A stretch of 64,000 nucleotides of DNA from Edaphochlamys debaryana (taxonomy: Eukaryota; Chlorophyta; Chlorophyceae; Chlamydomonadales). Every line of letters starts with the position of its first letter. Position 1 is the first letter of the stretch. Made by a program: the position numbers and the translations under genes. Under the pieces are notes generated by a model, which was not told where the DNA came from, ran no database searches, and saw only the letters and a program-made list of their open reading frames with translations. Of the stretch, positions 34,370 through 45,600 are shown one piece after another. The stretch is taken from positions 248,001 to 312,000 of the forward strand of contig JAEHOE010000045.1 in NCBI GenBank assembly GCA_016858145.1, read 5' to 3'.

Positions 34370-37300
34370 CTAGCCCTTGAGCACAAGGACCCCGGACGCT
34401 TCCCCCGTCGCGCCCCCCGCCCCGCCGCCGGCTGCCGACGTGGGCTCTTCCCGGGCCATGGCATCCGCCGCCGCCGCTGCCGCCGCCATGATGGACATGA
34501 CCTCCGCCGCCTCCCGCACCGCCCGCGGCCGCGGACCCGCTCCCGCAGCCACGCCCGGCAACCCGGAGCGCTGCCCCAGCCCCAGCGCAGCTGCGGTCGC
34601 TAGGGGGGCCTCGTCGGGTCCCCAGTCCTCCTCCCAAGGGGTGGGCCGCTGGGGTATCCGAGAGGCAGGGGCCGGCGGGATCAGGCGCGGGCGGGGACGC
34701 GGGGCCGTCGTGGGCGCGGTTGGGCCCGCCCGGGCCTGGCGGGGCTTGGAGGTGGGCCCCGGAGGGCCCGGCTGGGTGCTGGAGGGTTCGGAGGCAGGCG
34801 CCTCGGCGGTCGCAACGGGGCCGGTCCGCTTCTCCGCCTGCCGCTTGGATGGGTCCGCCCGAGACCTCCCCCGCTCCTCCCTGCGTGCCCGCTGCCTCTC
34901 CGCCCGCTTCTGCGCCCAATCCTCCACCTCCTGAGGGCCGAGGGTCGAGCGCGTGCAAGCCGTAAGCACAGCGGTAAGCAAGCGGGAAGCACAGCGGTAG
35001 GCAAGAGGGAAGCACAGCGTCATCCCCTCCCTCCCATACAAGCGACCCCCTCGACGACCTCCTTTGCCCTAACGAAATCCCCTGGACAGCGGCCCTGCCC
35101 TGACCCCACCTCGGGCGTTGCGAAGTCCTCCGGGTTAAAGACCTTGATGTTGTGGCGCCGCACAAAGGACGCGAACGACTCAAAGCCACTGCGTGAGGCC
35201 GGGAAAGGGGCACCGCCGCCTCTTAGCACCGCTAAGCAGGGTGGTTAGGTGCGGCATGCTGGGGCGGGGCGCGAGGGCCAAAGGCCGACTGCCGGGCATG
35301 CGTGTACCGCACCGGCAGTACTGTGCAGGTTGGACGCGCTTCCGACCCCATGCCTCGAACCGCACTCACTCCGCGGCCCCCAGCTGCCGCAGCAGCGCCT
35401 CGTGCACCTCTGACGCGGGTCGGCCCAGGGCCAGGGCGGCACGGGCCCACGAGGCCGCCTGCGCCCCCAGCAGGGAGTCGCTGAGCTCGGGCAGCCGAGT
35501 CAGCAGCTCCGTGCCGAACAGGTGCACCAGCAGCGCCGCCAGGGAGGCGCGATCCGAATCGGATCCGGATCCGCATCGGGACGCGGCACCGGATCTGGAT
35601 CTGAGCTGGGCGGCTGGGTCACCGGGCTCCGAGCTAGGGCCGGGAGCGGCGGTGGCGGGGCGAGGCGCTGCTCCCGGCGCTGCCCCCGCGGGTGAGTCCA
35701 GGGCGGCGGCTGCGAGCTCCCCACTGAGGGTGTCATCGGGGGCCGTGGAAGCGGGCATGGAGCGGGAGGTGACGGCCGCTTCCGATGTAGGCCCTGGTTG
35801 CGCCCCTGCGCCCTGCTCCACTCCACTGGTGCTGGAGAGGGGCGGGGGCGCGGCGGTCACGCCTGCCGCCTCCGCAGGGGCGGAAGAGGGCGGGGGCGCA
35901 GGGCTTGGCGCGCGCTGCTCCCCCGGGGCTGGCGGTGGCTGCCCCGGGGCGTGCGGGTGCATGTGGGCCCGCAGCAGGCGGGCGGTGCGCTCAAAGGTAG
36001 CGGTGACGAAGGCCAGGGTGGTGCCGGGGGGGCAGCGGGCGGCGGGGTTGGTCTGGGGAGGGGGGGAGGCCGGAGGGTAGAAGGCAGGGGGTCAAGGGCG
36101 GAACCCGAGGCATGGGACGGGGACTTGAGAGTGATGGGAGGTCGGTGAGGCAACGAGGGCGTGGCGTGGGTTCAGGGCCTGTAAAATACCTCAAGGCGGT
36201 CTGCGCTGCGCCCGCACTGCCTCACCCGCTTGAAGGTGCGGGCGGGGTTGTCCGTGGCGTCAAAGGGGTCCTTGGGGGGAGTGGGGGTGCGGACGGAGGG
36301 GCCGGGGCAACGGGTGTCAGAGAGCAGAGAGCAGCATAGGTCAGAGAGATGAGCTGGCCGGGGAACTCCACCCCCGGAACACCCCCACCCGGCCTGCGCC
36401 CACCTCCACATACAGCATGCTCTCCTGCAGGGGCCCCGGACGCACGTCCCGCACGTCCCCATAGAACACGCTCAGTCCGCGGCGGGGCCTGCGCGGGAGG
36501 GGGGTGGCGGCGGGGTCGAGCGCAGCTGGGCGGCGGCCCGCTGCCCATGAAGCAAGCACACGGAGCCAAGCATCGAAAGCAGCGGGCTGCTATGCGAACT
36601 GCACGGGCAGGGCCCCACCCCAGCGACCCCCAGTCATGGCGCATGCGCGCACCTGTCGAAGGGCGGCTGGCGCTCCAGTGCGGCCCTCAGCAGCCGCCCG
36701 CTGGCCTCGGTGAAGTCCAGCAGCAGGGGGCCCAGGGGGGGCGCGGGCTGCGAGCCGTAGCGCTGCCGGGCGGACTCCACGCGGCGGGCCACCTCCCCCA
36801 GCAGCTGGGGCAGCAGGGGGTAGGGGATGGTGGGGAGGGGGCGGGAGTGCATTTGGGCTCAGGCAAACCGGTCAAAGGGCGGATGGCATCCCCGGGCCCG
36901 GCACCCCATGTGTCTGCGGTGTCCGCCGCTTCAGCCACCCACCGCCTCCGGGGGCTCCCCCCGCTGCAGCAGCCGCGGCTCCTCGGGGCGCGGGGGGGTG
37001 TCGTGCAGCAGGGCGTGCAGGGGGGGCAGCAGCGGGGGTGAGGTGCGCTGCAGGTGGAACATCACCTGGCGGGGAGGGAGGGGGGGAGGGTGTGTTGAGG
37101 ACAAGGCCGAGGCAATCATGATTGGGGCACGGAGCGCGGAGCATCTGCAGACTATGACGACCCCCACAGACCTTCACCAGGCAACCGCTGTGTTCAACCC
37201 CCACCAGCCCCGTGGCCCCCACCAGCAGCGTCAGGCACCAGGAGTTGAAGGTGTGGGCCGCACCGTCGTTGATGCACTGCGCCTTGGCCCACACCTTGAC

Positions 37301-38488
37301 CTGCACGGCCGAGCCAGCACCACCAAGTGAGCACCAACAGCCCCCCAGGCCGCCAAGGGGTGAGGGTCACCCACAGGCGCTCGCCTACCGCATCAGCAGC
37401 CGGCCCTCCCCAGCCCCCAAGACCCCACCCACCTCCCAAAGGACAGGCCCCTCACCTCCCAACCACCCCCCCGCCCCCCCCCCCGCCCAACCAGCGTGAA
37501 CAGCTGCATGAAGGCGGGGTGCACCGCCGCGACCTGCGCCACCGCCCAGGCCTTGAGCGGCGAGCCCAGTGCGCTGCCCAGGGAGAGGTCCACGTCCACC
37601 CCCTGGGGGGAGCGGAACTTGAGCAGCGGCACCCGCGCCCCCAGCAGCCGCACCATGCTGCCGGGCGCCACCAGCCCCGGCTCCGCCTCCAGGCGCCGGG
37701 CGGCCCTCCGCAGCAGCTCGTTGCCACTGGCCTTGGGGAGCCGGGTCTGGAGGGAGGGGGGGCGAGGCGGGAGAGGGGGAGTAGGGAGAGGGGGAGTAGG
37801 GAGAGGGGGAGTAGGGAGAGGGGGAGTAGGGAGAGGGGACGTGCAAGGTTTGAAGAGAAGAGGAAGGGGGTGCGGAGACAGGGGACGGGGGGTGGCAGCC
37901 CATGACGGTTGCGTCCTGCCCTCTTGCTCCCCCAGCCCGTACCAGGAGGACGTACTGCCGCTCCTTGCCGTCCGAGTCGGCGCCATTGCCGCCCGAGCTG
38001 TCTCTCCGCGCGGAGAGCTTGAGCGCCGACCCGGTGATGCAGAGGTCTGGGCGCGGAACGCGGAAGGGGGCCGCGGGGAGGTGTGGGGACACGAAGAGGC
38101 GCGTGGGTCTCGGACCCCTCCCCGAGCGGGGACGCCTTACCCAAGTCGCTGCGTTCTGTGACAGCGTACAAAAAGCTGCCGAAGGGTACCACGCGCAAGT
38201 CCTTCAAGCTCTGGTTCCGCTGCGCATCGGCGAATTCGTCCTTGAGCACGCTATCGATTCTATCTATAAGGGCCTGGCGTTTTTCGCGTGCTTTCGGGCA
38301 CGGCGCGGAGGCCTGCAGGGGTCGCGAACGGCAGGGGTCAGCGGGGATGTGTCGACCCATCCAGGTTGCGGCGCTGCAACGCGAACCTTCACAACCGCCT
38401 CCAAGGCATCTCCAAGGCTATTCGTTGCAAGCCCGCGGGTTGGCCGGAAGATTGAGAGGACGCTTCTATCGGCAAGCCTGCGAAGCAT
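34370..38488 (-). CDS. HESO1/MUT68-like terminal nucleotidyltransferase (copy 2, mitochondrial-like leader)
   Basis: Paralogue of the gene at 27691-33799, tail to tail with it. Twelve exons: 38488-38387, 38312-38141, 38046-37943, 37746-37492, 37300-37223, 37065-36943, 36804-36653, 36488-36404, 36270-36226, 36052-35370, 35188-35110, 34930-34370; 812 aa. Catalytic VPFGSF then SDLDLCI (G79-S80, D90, D92), third Asp in ARVPLLKF...VDVDL (D179), so probably active. VKVWAKAQCINDGAAHTFNS, SVFYGDVRD and VEDPFDATDNPARTF align with copy 1, as do the C-terminal FGTELLTRLPELSDSLLG and FASFVRRHNIKVFN. The N-terminus MLRRLADRSVLSIFRPTRG is Arg-rich without acidic residues until position 6 and resembles a mitochondrial presequence; copy 1 lacks it. 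Exon 4 equals three exons of copy 1, exon 6 equals two; exons 5 (78 nt) and 7 (152 nt) match copy 1 exons exactly in length and phase. Confidence 0.9.
35459..35521 (-). repeat. 63-nt near-identical segment, copy 2
   Basis: Inverted partner of 31919-31981, in exon 10 of terminal transferase copy 2, with one mismatch by eye. Confidence 0.9.
37769..37839. repeat. 15-bp tandem repeat in intron 3 of terminal transferase copy 2
   Basis: 4.7 perfect copies of GGGAGAGGGGGAGTA within the intron 37747-37942. Confidence 0.9.
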
Positions 38489-39697
38489 GTGTCTCAGCGC
38501 ATGGATGGGCGGGTTGCCTGCAGTACCCGTCGCTAATGTGCATACGAGGTACGACTGGTATACTGCGCGTAGGCGGGGGAGCCGTTGTGGCCTGGGGTCG
38601 GTGGGGGAACAAGAACCAGCTCCGGGTTCGTGCCGTGCACACATTACTTCCACCGTTCCGCCGTACGCCACAGGTTCCATCTCCTACCCCCTGTGCCCCC
38701 TCCGAACGCACAAGGAAGAACGCTCCCGTCCCTGTCTTTCAGCCCGCTATCTCCCGGTCCGTCTCTTCAGTGCCTCCTGTGCCACTGCTGAGCTCCCGCC
38801 CCACACTCAAGACCCCGGCCCCGACCACTCCCCACGCACACACCTTCATGCAAACTCGCCGCAACCTCAGCTCACGTTTGCGCCTACCTACCATGCCGTT
38901 ATCGTACTTTTGCCTCACTCCTTCATGCCATAGCTGCACTCGCATTCAATATAATCAGCTCACCCCAGTCCGCCTGGCTCCCTGTTCTGGCCTGTGGCGG
39001 CCCCAACGCCCGCGTACTCCGCGGCCGCCAGGGCTACGCCATCCCCCCTCCTTAAGCCTACACGGCTGCATGCCTTCTCCCCTCACTGAACCCGACCCGG
39101 CAAGCCCCGCACGCAGCGGCAGCAGCGCAGGACCGGCCCCCGCTCCTCGCTCGCCCGCGCCCCCTCCCAGGTGCGCCAGAGGTAGGGCCGAGAGGGCTCC
39201 CCTGCCCCCCAGCCCCCAAGGGGTGGGGTGAAGAGACCCAGGCCCCGTGTCTCCAGCGAAGCCCGGGCGCCTGCTGCCGCCATCGGGGCGGATATGAGGG
39301 CGCCCTGCAGTGGCAGGAGGCTCCTCCGCCCCTTGCGCAGGGGTCCGCCGGCCAAGCCCCCAGCCTCCCGATCAAGCCCAGAGTCCGCAGCCCAGGGCCC
39401 AGAGCCCTGGGCCCACAGTTTTGCAGCTGCCTCGCCGCCTCGCCACCTCCCGCCGGCTCCGGGGCCGAACAGCTTTTGGCCGCCGCTCGGGCCCACAGCC
39501 CTGCAGCCGCCTCGCCACCTCCGGGCCCCTTCCTGCACGCCCCCCAGGGCCTCCTGCCTTGGGACTGCGCTGCCGTCGCAGGGCCCAGAGCCGGGCCCCG
39601 GGGCCCCCCGCTCCGAGGCTGTTGCGCTCGGCACACGCCTGGGCCTCGGGGCCCTCCTGCCGCCTGACCTGCCGCCCCGCGTGTGCTCCACCCCCCC
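38489..39697. other. 1.2-kb intergenic region
   Basis: Between the start of terminal transferase copy 2 and the stop of the TIR-like gene, both minus strand. It holds a 3' UTR and a promoter. A partial direct repeat (39409-39450 and 39489-39521, GGGCCCACAG...CTCGCCACCTCC) gives long open frames at 39.1-39.7 kb on several strands; I judge these to be composition artefacts. Confidence 0.45.
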
Positions 39698-42600
39698 TTA
39701 CTGCGCCGGCTGCTGCGCCGGCCCCGGCTGCTGCAGAGCCGCCGCGTAGACATCCCAGAACGTGGTCTGGGGGGGGGGCGGGGGGCAGGGGGCCGGAGGG
39801 GGGGGAGGACGCAGGTGGGCCAACAAGGTGCGGTGACGGCTTGAGCTCAAGCGCCCCGCGGGGCCCGGCAGCCGCCCAAGCAGACGGATGCACCAGCTGG
39901 GGGGCCACGCACCCCACGCTGCCACCCGCCCTCCCGATGGGCCCCGCCTCTGTCCTCCTCCTCCCCTCCCCCCCCCACCTGCAGGCGGGACTTGGGTGTG
40001 CGCTTCTTCTGTTCGGCCGGGTCGAAGCGGGCGGCCCAGCTCTCGGGCGCAGCCTGGGGCGGGGCGAGGGCGGGCGAGGGTGTGTGAAACTGAGCCCGGA
40101 GGAGGGGGGCTGACAGATACAGAAGCATGGGCTCGCATGTTTTCCAGGTGCAGCTGTAAATGCAGCCCTTGCCACGACCTCGCCGCACCCCACGTCCCCA
40201 CCCCGACCCCTGCCCCCACCCGCAGCATCTCAAACGCCAGCTTGCGGTATGCGTCCAGGCTCTTCTTCAGGTCCGCCTGGGGGGAGGGGGGAGGGAGGGG
40301 GGCAGCGGTGAGGATTGGTTGGTGGGTCAAGGGCGGCGGTGCAGACGGGCACGCAAGCCCTCAGCGTCACGAGCCCAGCGCTGGCCACCCCCTCCCCCGC
40401 TCTCCCCCTCCGCAGCCCGACCCTGCTTCCCCACGCGGTTTCCCTCCTCCCTCCTCCCTCCTCCCTCCTCCCCCTCCCCACCATCATCTCGTCTAGCTGC
40501 GCCGAGGACGTCTTGCGCTGCCATGCCCACCGCGCGTACTGGCGCTGGTGGGTGCCCATGTCCCTCCACCCGGCAGAGAGGCAGAGATAGAAGGAGATGG
40601 CGGCGGCGCGCTGCTGCACGGCCGCGGCGCCGCGGTCGGGGTCGGGGAGCACCGCCAGGCTGGGGGGTGGGGGTGGGGGTGAGGGGGGAGAGGGAGAGGC
40701 AGTGAGGGTGGAGGTGTGGGACAAGTCGAGGGTTGAGGTGAGGGAGGAGGTGAGAGAGGAGAACGGCAAGGAGGGGTTGCGGAGCTATCCGTGTGCCAAG
40801 CAGTGCCCGCGTTCCTCCAAGAACCACCAAGCCGCGCCCCCCCCCCCCGTGTGCTCTCACTCGTCCTTCATGTCCCAGGCCCGACCGATGTACGCCGCCT
40901 GGCCCCTGGCAGTCGAGGGGGGGGGTAGGGGAGGCGACGGGAGGGCAGGGCTCAGTACGTATCCGTGAGCAGGTGTGCTGTCCAGGTCAGAAGACACCCG
41001 GCCAAGCAAGCCCTCGTCACCACCCACTCCTTGGTCCCTGACGCCTCCCCTCCTCTCATGACCCCCCTCCTCCCCCTCCCCCCCCTCACTCGTCGTCCAG
41101 TCCGCAGTACTTTTTCCGCTTGGCCGCCATGTCGGGCTCGTTGCGCTCCTCGTGCAGCACCCAGTGCTCCCGGTCGTACTGCTCCTGGGGGTTGGAAAGG
41201 GGGGTGGGGGGAAAGAGGGCAGGAAGGGGCTTCAGAAAGGAGGGTGCGTGGGCCCAAACGAGGTGGTACAAGCTGAGAAGCGGCCGCCACCGCCACACGC
41301 TTCTGCACCCTCCCCCTCCCGCCCCCCTCCTTCCCGCCCCCCCCTCCTCCCCGCCTGCCTTGGGCATCCACGTGGCGTTCGGCGCCGGGTCCATGCCCAC
41401 GATGAGCGAGTGCAGCGAGGCCTGGCCGCACACCATGCGCCCCAGCTGCCGCACGGCCGTGGGGCTGAGGGCCACCGGGGTGAAGGACACGCGCCGCAGC
41501 TGGGAGTAGCTCTGGGGGAGGGGGCAGGGAGGGGGAGGGGGTGCACAGGGGGTAGTAAGGGGGTGTGGTTTCGAGCGAGAGACGAAGGGGTTAGGGAGAA
41601 GGTTCGTGGGGACTGGCGGGGGTCTGGTGAACAGCTTCGGGTTGGGTGCCAGCCTCGCGCCCGCGTGGGCAGTAGGCCCCTGCCCCATACGTTTGCCCTC
41701 CCCTTCTCTCCTTCCGCCCCCTCCCCACCGGCGGCGTGCACTGCGGGAAGGACTCCACGTACGCCAGCTCCGAGGGCCGCACGTGGATCTGGGGGGGGGG
41801 GGCAGGAAAGGGGGGGACGCGATGAGAGTCGGCGAGCTGGAGTCCTAGGCGCGCCGCCCCTCTAGCGCCCAGCGGGTTGGAGGCAGAGCCCAGCAGGGCC
41901 GCCCCCTCCCCATCCCTCCCCCCCCTCCCTCTGGCCCCCCCCCCCACCTGCTTGAGGCTGGGCGACTCCAGCGCCACCACCAGCAGGTGCGCGTTGAGGC
42001 GCATGGAGGCGAGCGCGGGGTTGGCCTCGCCGGGGGGGGCGGAGCACTTGACGGCCTGCAGCACCTCCAGGCGGCTGGTGGAGAGCGCGTTGGTCAGCAT
42101 CTGGGGGAGGGGTATGGCCGGCGGGCGGTGCAGAGTTCGGTGAAGGCGAGGTGGTCCGGCTTAGCCAGGCCCTGTTCAGCGCTTGATCGACCAGGCCAGC
42201 CGTTCCCCGCCACCTTGCCCTCTTCCACCAGGGCCCCATGAGCTCCCCCGGGCCACCCGGAGCCCCCCTGTCCCGCCGCACCGTGACGTCGTGCGGCCCC
42301 AGCACGCAGCAGTGCAGGCACAGCATGCGCAGCGTGCGGCTGGAGCCCACCGCCACCCACAGCGCAGGCCGCCCCGCGGGCAGCTGCACGCGCTGCTCGG
42401 GCGGCGCCAGGCCCAGGCGCTCCAGGGCGGCTGCGTGCAGCCCCGAGAAGGAGGCGGTGGAGGACTCCTCGTGCAGGCCCGTGGAGGTGGACTGGGGGAG
42501 GGAGTGGTGGGAAAGGGGAGGCGGAAGGAAGAGGTTGGTGGGTATGGAAGGCGCTGACATAACGTCCGTCCTCACCCACCAGCGCCACCCAGCCACAGCC

Positions 42601-45600
42601 CCACCCCGCTACCGTGGCCCCCCCCACCCCGGCCCCAGTGTCCTCACCGACGGGCTCTCCCGCCCCTCCCGCGGCGCCAGGCCCGACAGCGAGCCGGGCG
42701 GTCTCCGCATGGGCGAAAGCAGGCTGGAGCCGGGGCGGGGGCCGGCGGGGGAGCCCGCGGCCCCGGGCGAGGGCAGGCCGGAGCTGGAGGAGCGCGGGGA
42801 TCCCCCGCTGTTGGCCACGATGATGGAGGAGGGCGGCCGCCGCCGGCTGGGCGAGAGGGGCACCATGGCCCGCTGTGCGGCGCGTGCGGCGGTGGCGGAG
42901 CCGGGGGGCGGCAGGCCGGGCGTGGAGATGGTGGAAGAGCGGCCCATGACACGGCCCGCGGAGGTCACGCGGCCCGCGGAGGGCGCGCGCGGGGGCATGC
43001 CCATCCCCGAGGGGCTGCCGCTGCCGGCGGCGGCCGTGGGGGACCCCACACCCCCCTGCGTGGGGGACCCGACGGCGCCGTGTGTGGGGGAGCCGGGTTG
43101 GGAGCCGGTGCCCGAGGTGCCGGTGCCCGCCACGCCGCCGAAGGTGCCGGCCTTGGCGAAGTCCTCCGGCTTGGGCGCGCGCAGGCATATCCAGAGCTCC
43201 TCGATGCCCTTGCCGCTGCCCAGCCCCGCCGTGAAGGAGCCGGTGATGGAGGCCAGCTGCTGGCCCGTGGGCATCACCAGCATCTCGGCAATGGCCTGCG
43301 GGGGTGGGGATGGGGGTGGGGGAAGAGGGGAGGGGGGAAGCGTGAGCATGGTGTGAGCATGGTGGGAGGATGGGGGAAGGATGGGGTGAGGATGGTCGGA
43401 GGATGGGGGAAGGCTCCACCTCTCCCAGTGTCCATGGATCAGCCCCCTTCAAGCGGAGCCTCTGTACCCCTCCAAGGCAACACCACGCTCCGCATCAGCC
43501 CTGACTCATCCTCCTTGCCTCCCCCCCCCGCCTCCGCCCTCCCCACCTGCACCACCGCCGGCGATGCGGGCAGGTAGCCCCACTGCACGCGCCCCGTCTC
43601 CGTCTCCGTGTACTCCCGCAGCGTGAACGACTCGCCGTCCCAGCCGCGCAGCCCCGCGTCCGCCAGGGTGACCTCCTTGGTGCGCACCCGCCCCGACAGG
43701 CACAGGCCGCGTGGGCGCAGGTCGCGGACTGGGGGGGGGGGCAGGGGGCAGGGGAAGGGGCGGAGGATTGTTTGGAAGGGCGGGAAGCGCAGAGTTGAGA
43801 GGCGAAAGGGCGAGCGCTTGGGGACTTAGGAAGGCCCTGGCTCAAGGGTACCCAGGGGGGGTACTGCCGGGAAGGAAGCTTCGTCGGCCGCTTCCATCCA
43901 GTGCTGACCCTGCCCGCATGCCCGCCCAGCTCCCGCATTGCGCCGCTCCCCCGCTGCGGCCGCTGCTCACGCGAGATGGTTCTGAAGATGTTGAGCAGGT
44001 CGGTCTCCGTGGCGAAGCGGAAGGTGGCGGGGAAGTCCGAGATGCCGTCGGGGCGCACGCAGCCGCCCACCTGGGGGGTGGTGGGGGAGGGCGGTTGTGG
44101 TGCGAGGCGGCGGCGGTGAGAACTGCCTCACCTCTCCCTGCCACCTTCACACATCCCCACACACCCCTGTGCCCCTTCCCTGCCCCCCCCCCACCTTGAG
44201 CAGCTCGTGCAGAGCCGCTGTGTCGCCCATCTCCACCGCATTGGGGGTCACCGCCTGCAGCAGGGCCTCCTTAAGCCGCCTGGGGGGTTCGATTGGGACG
44301 GGGCGCTGCAGGTGTGGACGTGGTTGGGGGACTGGGCACATGCAACAAGCCACTACTCCGCTTTCGTCAAGCAGCCCCCCGCCCCCCCCCCCCGCCTCCC
44401 CCGCCCCACTTTCTGATGGTGTTGTTGAACTGGTTGACGCCTATGCCCTGGTCGATGCAGCCCAGGATGTAGGACTTGTCAGAGGAGACCGTGGCCTGAG
44501 CGGTGCGCACGTCGATGGAGTTGGAGATGACCTGGGGGGGAAGGGGGTGAAAGGGGGAGGCAACGGGTGGTGGAGGTGGAGGTCCGGGAGTAGGACCGCG
44601 GCGAGTGCCTGACATGCCGATGGGGCGGGCCCCTGCAGACGACGCCCCCCACAGCCGCATCCCCACCCGCCCCACCTGCACGGTCTGCACGCGCGTGTCC
44701 TTGCTGTCCTTGACGTCCACAATGACCTCGAACTCCACGCCTGGGGGCAGGGGGGCAGGGGGAGACGGAGGGGCAAGAAGCACGGGGTCAGGGAGGGTAC
44801 CCGGAGACCCAGTCCGGTGCCCCCGGCCGCCGGCAGCCCGGCGGTGCTTGCCTCTTCCTGTGCAGCCCCGAGAGGTGGAGGCAGCCGCCCCGGGATGAGC
44901 CCTGGTCCCCGCATTGCCTCGAACCCTGCGTTGGCCCTCCCCCTCCCTCCCCCCTCCCCCTCCCCTCCCCCTCCCTCCCCTCCCCCTCCCCCCCCCCCCC
45001 CCCCCCCCCCCCTCCCCCCCTGCCCCACCCGGCGCCTGGATGGCTGTGAGCGCCTCGAACAGGCACCACACGCGGGTGGGGGCGATGGGGCTCCGCCACC
45101 TGCAGCCGGGGGGGGGGCGTGGGGTCACGGCAGAGAGGGGGTGGGCAGAGGCTACAGCCCCTGCACAGCCCTCGGGCCCCGGCCCTGCAAGCGCTGGTCC
45201 GCGTCCCTCTGCCCATGCCGCCGCCGCTTCGTTCTCCAGCGCCGCCCCGCCCCGTAGAGACATGGCGGCTCGTGCCCGCCGCCTCCTGTCGCCGCCTCTG
45301 CCGCCGGCGTCTGTGCCTGCGTGGTGCGGCCCCCGGGTCCCCCCCCGGGTCCCCCTGCTCCAGGCTCCCCAGTGCTCCCCCTCCCCCCCCCGGGGGACTC
45401 ACGGGTGCATGGTGAAGAGCACCGCCTTGCTGGACTTGATCACGCCTGGGGGGGGGGGGAAGGGCTGCTCGTCAGGGCGAGGGCAGGGGAGGCCGGCCCG
45501 GGGAGGCCGGGTAACCACCTCTCACAGCAAGGGTCCCGCCCGGCCCGCTTCCACCCCTCCCCCCGTCCGCCCCTCCCCCCCCCCTGCTCACTGGGGAAGT

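Noticed and set aside
37769..37839. Regularly spaced repeats resembling an array
   Set aside because: Simple 15-bp purine tandem repeats inside an intron, without unique spacers; not a CRISPR array.
39083..39753. Long open frames on both strands at 39.1-39.7 kb
   Set aside because: They arise from GC-rich direct repeats; no start context, splice borders or similarity support a gene.
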